Origin: Acidimicrobiales bacterium
Lineage (GTDB): Bacteria > Actinomycetota > Acidimicrobiia > Acidimicrobiales > UBA8190
Length of the DNA stretch: 12,115 nt
Assembly: GCA_030042575.1 (NCBI GenBank)
Contig: JASHZK010000081.1
Location: 1-12,115, forward strand
Direction of reading: 5' to 3'
Shown one piece after another: positions 7,146-12,115 of the stretch; the stretch's first letter is position 1; each line of letters begins with the position of its first letter. A program made the translations under genes and the position numbers. The notes under the pieces were generated by a model. The model saw only the letters and a program-made list of their open reading frames with translations, did not search any database and was not told where the DNA came from.

Positions 7146-8593
7146 AGGCAAGGCGCACCTGGCTGCTGCGCGCCGGTGTCGCCGCCGTGGCGGCGGCGGC
7201 CGTCGCCGTGGCCCTGGTCATGGTCAGGGGCGCCGGCGCCACCTCCTACCGCCTGCAGCAGGCAGGGATCGGAGACGTGACCGAGCAGGTGACGACGACC
7301 GGGACGGTGGAGGCCACCAACCAGGCCGATGCCAACTTCTCGGTGTCGGGGACGGTGGCCTCGGTGGCGGTGGCGGTGGGCGACCACGTCTCCGCCGGGC
7401 AGAGGTTGGCCGAGCTCGACACCACCACTCTCGAGGTGGCCGTGCAGCAGGCGCAGGCCGATCTGGCCGTGGCCCAGGTCCAGCTGACCAGCGCCGAGAG
7501 GGCGGCCACGTCCACCACCACGACGTCGACCACCACCACCACCACGAACCCCTGCCGCTCGCACACCCCGAGCTCGGCTTCGGGGGCCGGCTCGCAGGGC
7601 ACAGGGTCGTCTGGAGAGGGGGGATCTCCCGGCGGCTCTTCGGGGGGAAAGTCGCCACCGACGAGCTCGACGACGACCTCCACCACCTCGACCACAACCA
7701 CGCTCCCTTCGAGCTCGAGCTGTTCGAACCCCAACAGCAGTGGGGACCCCAGCGACGGCGACCCGAGTGACCCCAGCAGCAGTGGCTCGCTGGGAACCGA
7801 GGGGACCAACCCCAGCGCCAGCTCGAACCCGCAGGCGCTCGTGGACCAGGACGAGGTCTCGGTGTACCAGGACGAGGGCGACCTCGACACCGCCGAGCAG
7901 AACTTGGCGGCGGCCACGCTGACGGCTCCCATCTCGGGCACCGTCTACCAGGTCTCGATCGCCCCCGGTGACCAGGTCAGCTCGGGCCTGTCGGAGGCGG
8001 TGTCGCCCGTGTCGGCGGCGGGGTCGAGCTCCTCGGGGTCCTCGGGGTCCTCCGCCGCGGTGGCCATCGTCGACACCGGCGGTTACGAGGTGGTGTGCGA
8101 CGTCACCCCGGCCGACATCGCCGAGATGAGCTACGGGGACTCGGCGGTCGCCACCCTGGCCTCGGCCGGACAGGCCAGTGGCGTCGTCACCTCCATCACC
8201 GCTGTCCCCACCTCCTCCGACGGATCCACCTACTTCCCGGTGGCGGTGACGGTCCAAGGCGATCCCGGGCACCTCTATTCGGGGACCGACGCCAACGTGA
8301 CCATCGTGGTGGCGCGCCGTCTGGGCGTGCTGACCGTGCCCACCAGCGCCGTGCACACGAACGGCCGCACCTCGTCGGTTTCGGTGCTGGTGAACGGCCA
8401 TGAGGTGAAACGCCACATCGATGTGGGCGTGGTCGGCCCCACCAGGACGCAGATCGTCTCCGGCCTGGCCGCCGGTCAGGAAGTGGTGTTGGCCGAGGAG
8501 GACCAACCGGTCCCGACGTCGACCGTGCCCGGCGGTGGAACGGGAGTCGGTTTCGTGCAGTTCGGCGGCCCGGCATTCGCAGGAGGTGGATGA
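7142..8593 (+). CDS. HlyD/MacA-type membrane-fusion adaptor with a long Ser/Thr-rich insertion
   Basis: A 483-residue extracytoplasmic adaptor for an ABC exporter, anchored by an N-terminal helix (about residues 8-28). The first half of the lipoyl (biotinyl-like) domain is at about 63-97 (FSVSGTVASVAVAVGDHVSA). The second half is at about 258-285 (ATLTAPISGTVYQV). A beta-barrel and membrane-proximal region follows, with TVPTSAV typical of the family. Between the lipoyl halves, where the alpha-hairpin belongs, residues 123-232 are a low-complexity Ser/Thr/Gly/Pro-rich stretch with cysteines at 138 and 194. The tail is Gly-rich. The GTG start at 7142 overlaps the kinase stop by 4 nt. The second adaptor starts 4 nt after the stop. 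It should work with the MacB-like ATPase and permease downstream. Most of the minus-strand open frame over this gene is a composition shadow. Confidence 0.87.
   Translation: MKARRTWLLRAGVAAVAAAAVAVALVMVRGAGATSYRLQQAGIGDVTEQVTTTGTVEATNQADANFSVSGTVASVAVAVGDHVSAGQRLAELDTTTLEVAVQQAQADLAVAQVQLTSAERAATSTTTTSTTTTTTNPCRSHTPSSASGAGSQGTGSSGEGGSPGGSSGGKSPPTSSTTTSTTSTTTTLPSSSSCSNPNSSGDPSDGDPSDPSSSGSLGTEGTNPSASSNPQALVDQDEVSVYQDEGDLDTAEQNLAAATLTAPISGTVYQVSIAPGDQVSSGLSEAVSPVSAAGSSSSGSSGSSAAVAIVDTGGYEVVCDVTPADIAEMSYGDSAVATLASAGQASGVVTSITAVPTSSDGSTYFPVAVTVQGDPGHLYSGTDANVTIVVARRLGVLTVPTSAVHTNGRTSSVSVLVNGHEVKRHIDVGVVGPTRTQIVSGLAAGQEVVLAEEDQPVPTSTVPGGGTGVGFVQFGGPAFAGGG
7508..7837 (+). repeat. Low-complexity coding tract (Ser/Thr/Gly/Pro insertion in adaptor 1)
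   Basis: This tract encodes residues 123-232 of the first adaptor. It begins with an ACC/ACG threonine-codon microsatellite (five exact ACC units at 7529-7543). It continues through Gly/Ser-rich DNA to a second threonine tract around 7670-7705, then a Ser/Asp/Pro/Asn section. Because the short repeats are triplets, slippage would change length without shifting frame. The two threonine tracts flank a Gly/Ser section, so the insertion looks like it grew by triplet expansion; that origin is inferred. Confidence 0.7.
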
Positions 8594-8597
8594 GAAG

Positions 8598-9860
8598 ATG
8601 ACTGAAGAGCTTCGACCCCGGGGCACCGACCTGGTCACCCAGCCGGTACGGGTGGCTGCGGTGCAGGACGTCCCGTACTCGTCTCTGCCGCCCGGGGCGA
8701 AGGTACGCCGCCGACGCCCGTGGTACCGGCGCAAGCGGTTGCTCGCCCTCGCCGCGGTGGCGGCCGCCGCCGGTGTCGCCGTCGTGCTCGTGCTGACCGG
8801 TTCGGCCAGCCCGTCGTACGTGACGGTGACCGTCGGCTACGGCAGCGTGGACCAGACCGTCACCGCCTCCGGGACCCTGCAGCCGGTCACCTCCGACGAC
8901 GTCGACTTCCAGGTGAGCGGGACGGTCGACAGTGTCCCCGTGCGCGAGGGCCAGGCCGTCACCCCCGGCCAGACACTGGCCACCGTCGGCACCCAGAGCC
9001 TGGCGCTCGACGTCCAGGAGGCCGAGGCCGACCTGGCCGGCGCCCGGGCCACCCTGTCGAGCGACGAGAGCTCCGGTGCGTCCTCCTCCACCGTCGAGTC
9101 CGACGAGGCCCAGGTGTCCTCGGATCAGCTCGCCCTCGCCCAGGCGGAAGACGACGTCGACGAGGCCACCCTGACCGCGCCCATCAGCGGCACCATCACC
9201 ACCCTCGACCTGGCCGTGGGCCAGTCGGTGAGCGGCGGCTCGGGCGCGGGTGGCGACGCCGGGTCGGGCTCCGCCGAAGTGGTGATCGAGAACCTGAAGC
9301 AGTTCGAGGTGAGCGCCTCGGTGAGCGCCGGCTCGGCCGGATCGCTCAAGGTGGGGGATCAGGCGACCATCACGCCCTCGTCCTCGGGGGCGGCGCCGGT
9401 GGTGTTCGGCACGGTGACATCGTTGAGCACGGTCCCCACCGTGTCGAGCGGGGTGGCCAGCTTCCCGGTGGTGATCACGGTGACCGGATCACCGAGTGGT
9501 CTCTACGCGGGGACGAGCGCCAACCTCTCCATCGTCACCGACGAGGTCGACAACGTGCTCGTCGTGCCCACAGCGGCGGTGATCCAGACGGGGCCCACCT
9601 CCTACGTGGAGCAGCTGGTGGACGGCCACCAGGTCCTCACCCCGGTCACCACCGGCTTGGTGGGCGGGTCCCAGACCCAGATCACCTCCGGGCTGCGAAA
9701 CGGCGCCCAGGTGGCCATGCATGTCGCCAAGTTGTCCACCGGCGTGCCGGGGGGAGGCGGGTTCATCTCCAAGTTGGGCGGCGGCGGTGTCCCTGTCAAG
9801 ATCATCGCTCCCGGCGCCGGCGGCGGAGCGTTCTCGCAGCAGATCAGCAATGGCCCCTGA
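8598..9860 (+). CDS. Second HlyD/MacA-type membrane-fusion adaptor
   Basis: A 420-residue adaptor related to its upstream neighbour but clearly different. It has a longer cytoplasmic N-terminus (about 47 residues) ending in a basic cluster (RRRRPWYRRKR), then a membrane anchor at about 48-68. The lipoyl halves are at about 100-133 (VDFQVSGTVDSVPVREG) and 190-215 (ATLTAPISGTITTL). The hairpin between them is only about 56 residues and moderately Ser-rich, without the large insertion of adaptor 1. The barrel/membrane-proximal part includes VVPTAAV. The C-terminus is very Gly-rich. The ATG at 8598 follows AGGAGG (8581-8586) by 11 nt; that Shine-Dalgarno lies inside the end of adaptor 1. An in-frame GTG at 8586 overlaps the Shine-Dalgarno and is less likely. 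The end overlaps the ATPase gene by 11 nt. It may form mixed assemblies with adaptor 1; this is inferred. Confidence 0.88.
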   Translation: MTEELRPRGTDLVTQPVRVAAVQDVPYSSLPPGAKVRRRRPWYRRKRLLALAAVAAAAGVAVVLVLTGSASPSYVTVTVGYGSVDQTVTASGTLQPVTSDDVDFQVSGTVDSVPVREGQAVTPGQTLATVGTQSLALDVQEAEADLAGARATLSSDESSGASSSTVESDEAQVSSDQLALAQAEDDVDEATLTAPISGTITTLDLAVGQSVSGGSGAGGDAGSGSAEVVIENLKQFEVSASVSAGSAGSLKVGDQATITPSSSGAAPVVFGTVTSLSTVPTVSSGVASFPVVITVTGSPSGLYAGTSANLSIVTDEVDNVLVVPTAAVIQTGPTSYVEQLVDGHQVLTPVTTGLVGGSQTQITSGLRNGAQVAMHVAKLSTGVPGGGGFISKLGGGGVPVKIIAPGAGGGAFSQQISNGP

Positions 9861-10575
9861 GCACGCCTCCGCCCGGCGGTCTGCTCTCCTCGAGCTCGAG
9901 GGGATCTGGAAGACCTACCGCAGCGGCGCCTTGGCCGTCGACGCCTTGCGCGGCGTCTCCTTGCGGGTGGGCCGGGGGGAATTCGTGGCCGTGATGGGCC
10001 CGTCGGGGTCGGGGAAGTCGACGCTCATGCACATCCTCGGCTGTCTCGACGTGCCCAGCGCCGGCCGCTACATCCTCGAGGGCCGGGACGTCTCCGCCCT
10101 CGACGACGGCCAGCTGGCCGAGGTCCGCAGCCGGCGCATCGGGTTCGTGTTCCAGCAGTTCAACCTGCTGGCCTCGCTCGACGCCGTGCGCAACGTGGAG
10201 CTGCCCCTGCTCTACAGCGACACCTCGCGTGCGGACCGTCGTCGGCTGGCCCTGGAAGCGCTCGAGCGGGTGGGACTGGCCGACCGGGTCGACCACCGTC
10301 CTGGTGAGCTGTCCGGTGGCCAGCAGCAGCGGGTGGCCATCGCCCGCGCCCTGGTCAGCGAGCCGAACCTGATCCTGGCCGACGAACCAACCGGGAACAT
10401 CGACTCGCAGGCCTCGGCCGAAGTGATGAACCTCCTGCTCGACCTGCACGGCGAGGGCCGGACCATCGTCGTCATCACCCACGAAGCCGAGGTGGCGGCC
10501 ACCGCCGGGCGCACCGTCCGCATGCGCGACGGCGCCATCGTCGGCGACCCGGTGCCGAGCGGAGCTCCGGCATGA
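9850..10575 (+). CDS. MacB/LolD-type ABC transporter ATP-binding protein
   Basis: A 241-residue cytoplasmic ATPase that powers the adjacent permease. All motifs are intact: Walker A GPSGSGKST at 50-58 (K56), Q-loop FVFQQFNLL, signature LSGGQQQR, Walker B LILADEP followed by the D-loop region TGNIDS, and H-loop VITHE. The FVFQQFNLL plus ADEPTGNID pattern is typical of the MacB/LolD/FtsE (type VII, mechanotransmission) subgroup rather than importers. The length is normal for a stand-alone ATPase of this group. The ATG at 9850 lies inside the last codons of adaptor 2, and the stop overlaps the permease ATG by 4 nt (ATGA), so translation is probably coupled. The substrate is not deducible: macrolides, peptides, lipids or siderophores are all known for relatives. 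Confidence 0.95.
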   Translation: MAPEHASARRSALLELEGIWKTYRSGALAVDALRGVSLRVGRGEFVAVMGPSGSGKSTLMHILGCLDVPSAGRYILEGRDVSALDDGQLAEVRSRRIGFVFQQFNLLASLDAVRNVELPLLYSDTSRADRRRLALEALERVGLADRVDHRPGELSGGQQQRVAIARALVSEPNLILADEPTGNIDSQASAEVMNLLLDLHGEGRTIVVITHEAEVAATAGRTVRMRDGAIVGDPVPSGAPA

Positions 10576-11789
10576 GAATGGGCGACACCCTGATGAGCGG
10601 CTTCCAGTCGCTCTCGAGCCACCGCCTCCGGTCCTCACTGACCGTGCTCGGGATCCTGATCGGGATCGCCGCCGTCATCTTGACCGTCGGCTTCGGCGAG
10701 GGGGCCTCGAGCAGCGTGGCGGCGGAGATCTCGTCGCTCGGCTCGAACCTCCTCATCGTCCAGCCCGGCAGCACCACCAACAGTTCGGGGGTCCAGCTCG
10801 GGTTCGGCTCGGCCTCCACCCTGTCGGTGGAGGACGCCGTGGCGCTGACTTCTCACTACGTCGCACCCGACGTCGCCGGGGCGGTGCCGGTGGTGAGCGG
10901 CTCCGAAGAGCTGGTGGCGGGGAGCAAGAACTGGACCACCACCCTCACCGGCACCACCGCCGGCTACCTGTTCGTACGAAGCCGCTCGGTCGGCGACGGG
11001 AGCTTCTTCACCTCCGCCCAGGTGGCCGACGGTGCGGACGTCGTCGTCCTGGGCGCCACCACCGCCCAGGAACTGGACGTCGGGGTGGGATCGACCGTCG
11101 ACGTCAACGGCCTGCCCTTGCAGGTGATCGGCATCCTCGACACGGCCGGCAGCTCCGGCTCCACCGACGAGGACGACATGGCTCTGGTGCCGATCTCCAC
11201 GGCCCAGCTGCAGGTCCTGGGCTCGGGCAGCTCCGTGTCCACCATCTACGTGAAGGCGGTCTCGAACCAGGCGCTGGGCGCCGCCTATCAGGAAGTCGAC
11301 GGCGAGCTGCTCGCCCTGCACCACATCTCCACCCCGGCCGACGCCGACTTCACCATCACCACCCAGCAGTCGTTGGTGGCCGCCTCCTCCTCCGTGGACT
11401 CGACGCTGACCAAGCTTCTGGCCGGCATCGCCGCCCTGTCGCTGATCGTCGGGGGGATCGGGGTGATGAACATCATGCTGGTGGCGGTCACCGAGCGGGT
11501 GCGGGAGATCGGGTTGCGCAAGGCGGTGGGAGCCACGGCCGGGGACATCCGCAGGCAGTTCCTCTCCGAGGCGTCGATGCTCGGGCTCAGCGGGGGACTG
11601 GCCGGCGCCCTCATCGGGTCGGTCGGCGCCGAGGTGCTGCCCCACTGGGCCGACGTCAGCCTGTCCCTGTCTCCGGTCGCCGTGGTCGGATCGGTGGTGG
11701 TGGCGGTCGGCATCGGACTGATGTCGGGCGTGTACCCGGCCACCCGGGCCGCCCGCCTGGAGCCGATCGACGCACTCAGGAACGAATGA
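10572..11789 (+). CDS. MacB-type ABC transporter permease (FtsX superfamily)
   Basis: A 405-residue membrane subunit with the 4-helix MacB layout. Helix 1 lies after the amphipathic N-terminus (about 20-42; LRSSLTVLGILIGIAAVI is typical). A large extracytoplasmic MacB_PCD-like domain spans about 45-275, and three C-terminal helices start near 282. The FtsX-domain hallmarks are present: GGIGVMNIMLVAVTERVREIGLRKAVGA, with the EIGLRKA coupling-helix motif, and the closing YPATRAARLEPIDALRNE. It has no fused ATPase; that is the separate preceding gene. In Gram-negative bacteria such permeases pair with MacA and TolC. In a bacterium without a typical outer membrane, which I infer here, the adaptors would act at the cell-wall side only. 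The stop overlaps the response-regulator start by 4 nt (ATGA). Confidence 0.95.
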   Translation: MRMGDTLMSGFQSLSSHRLRSSLTVLGILIGIAAVILTVGFGEGASSSVAAEISSLGSNLLIVQPGSTTNSSGVQLGFGSASTLSVEDAVALTSHYVAPDVAGAVPVVSGSEELVAGSKNWTTTLTGTTAGYLFVRSRSVGDGSFFTSAQVADGADVVVLGATTAQELDVGVGSTVDVNGLPLQVIGILDTAGSSGSTDEDDMALVPISTAQLQVLGSGSSVSTIYVKAVSNQALGAAYQEVDGELLALHHISTPADADFTITTQQSLVAASSSVDSTLTKLLAGIAALSLIVGGIGVMNIMLVAVTERVREIGLRKAVGATAGDIRRQFLSEASMLGLSGGLAGALIGSVGAEVLPHWADVSLSLSPVAVVGSVVVAVGIGLMSGVYPATRAARLEPIDALRNE

Positions 11790-12115
11790 TGAGGGTACTG
11801 GTCGTCGAAGACTCGCGGCACCTGGCCGATGTCGTGGTGGAGGGCTTGCGCGACCAGGGCATGGCCGTGGACGTCGCCTATGACGGTGACGAGGCCGTGG
11901 TCAAGTTGGAGGTGAATGCCTACAACGTCGTGATCTTGGACCGCGATCTTCCGGGGGTACACGGTGACGCCGTGTGCCGGATGATCGCCGACGGCGACAA
12001 CCCGGCCATGGTGCTCATGCTCACGGCGTCGAGCTCGCCCGGTGATCGTGTCGAGGGCCTGGGGCTGGGAGCAGACGACTATCTGGCCAAGCCGTTCCAT
12101 TTCCCCGAGCTCGTG
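11786..12115 (+). CDS. Response regulator, receiver domain (partial, probably OmpR family)
   Basis: The first 110 codons are in the window; the gene runs off the end, so the output domain is not seen. The receiver motifs are complete: acidic pair E8-D9 (VLVVEDS), phospho-acceptor D52 in ILDRDLPG, T80 in MLTAS, and K102 in YLAKPF. The LGLGADDYLAKPFHFPELV ending is typical of OmpR/PhoB-family (winged-helix) regulators, so a Trans_reg_C domain is expected just past the edge. The ATG at 11786 overlaps the permease stop by 4 nt; the next codon is also ATG (11789), so either may be used. It is almost certainly the partner of the histidine kinase at the operon start and a candidate to bind the 11-nt-period TGTTAG repeat upstream of that kinase. 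Confidence 0.92.
   Translation, partial: MMRVLVVEDSRHLADVVVEGLRDQGMAVDVAYDGDEAVVKLEVNAYNVVILDRDLPGVHGDAVCRMIADGDNPAMVLMLTASSSPGDRVEGLGLGADDYLAKPFHFPELV

Noticed and set aside
7529..7543. ACC trinucleotide repeat considered as a phase-variation switch
   Set aside because: The unit is three nucleotides inside a coding frame, so length changes would not switch the gene on or off; at most they alter the linker length.
6893..8734. A 613-codon open frame on the - strand across the kinase end and adaptor 1
   Set aside because: The composition is Arg/Gly/His-rich and without domains. The + strand genes here have clear family motifs and overlapping start/stop junctions.

Overview
The window is high-GC DNA, with G or C at most third codon positions, GTG starts and short gene overlaps. 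This points to an actinobacterium. The closest family resemblances I recognise (a Rip3-like M50 protease with CBS domains; a cyclic-nucleotide-fold/thioredoxin-reductase-like fusion) also fit Actinomycetota, possibly Acidimicrobiia, but the class-level assignment is inference. No RNA genes, insertion sequences, CRISPR arrays or phage genes were seen.

Left part (1-4660): the window opens with the last 45 codons of a + strand gene, probably a drug-efflux MFS transporter. It runs tail-to-tail into a - strand membrane zinc protease with a CBS pair (122-1258). That gene is divergent from a + strand pair: a DHA2-type MFS transporter (1491-2957) and, 34 nt later, a three-part flavoprotein (2992-4635). 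The flavoprotein combines a cyclic-nucleotide-binding fold, a thioredoxin-like segment and an FAD/NAD(P) reductase module without the CxxC redox pair. A plausible intrinsic terminator closes this unit, with the stop codon inside its hairpin loop.

Middle (4667-5500): a lone - strand gene encodes a cytoplasmic NHL/SMP-30-like beta-propeller of unknown function. A 298-nt divergent intergenic region follows; it holds two TGTTAG boxes exactly 11 nt apart.

Right part (5799-12115): a tightly packed + strand operon of six genes. The order is sensor histidine kinase, two HlyD/MacA-type membrane-anchored adaptors, a MacB-type ABC ATPase, a MacB-type permease, and an OmpR-like response regulator cut off by the window end. 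Junctions are 4-nt overlaps (kinase/adaptor 1, ATPase/permease, permease/regulator), an 11-nt overlap (adaptor 2/ATPase) and a 4-nt gap (adaptor 1/adaptor 2). The natural reading is a self-regulated MacAB-like export or envelope-stress system: the kinase senses an extracytoplasmic cue and phosphorylates the regulator, which probably acts on the promoter region before the kinase gene. Its unusual points are the kinase and regulator placed at opposite ends of the operon, two different adaptors for one ATPase/permease, and a 110-residue Ser/Thr/Gly/Pro-rich insertion in the hairpin of the first adaptor.
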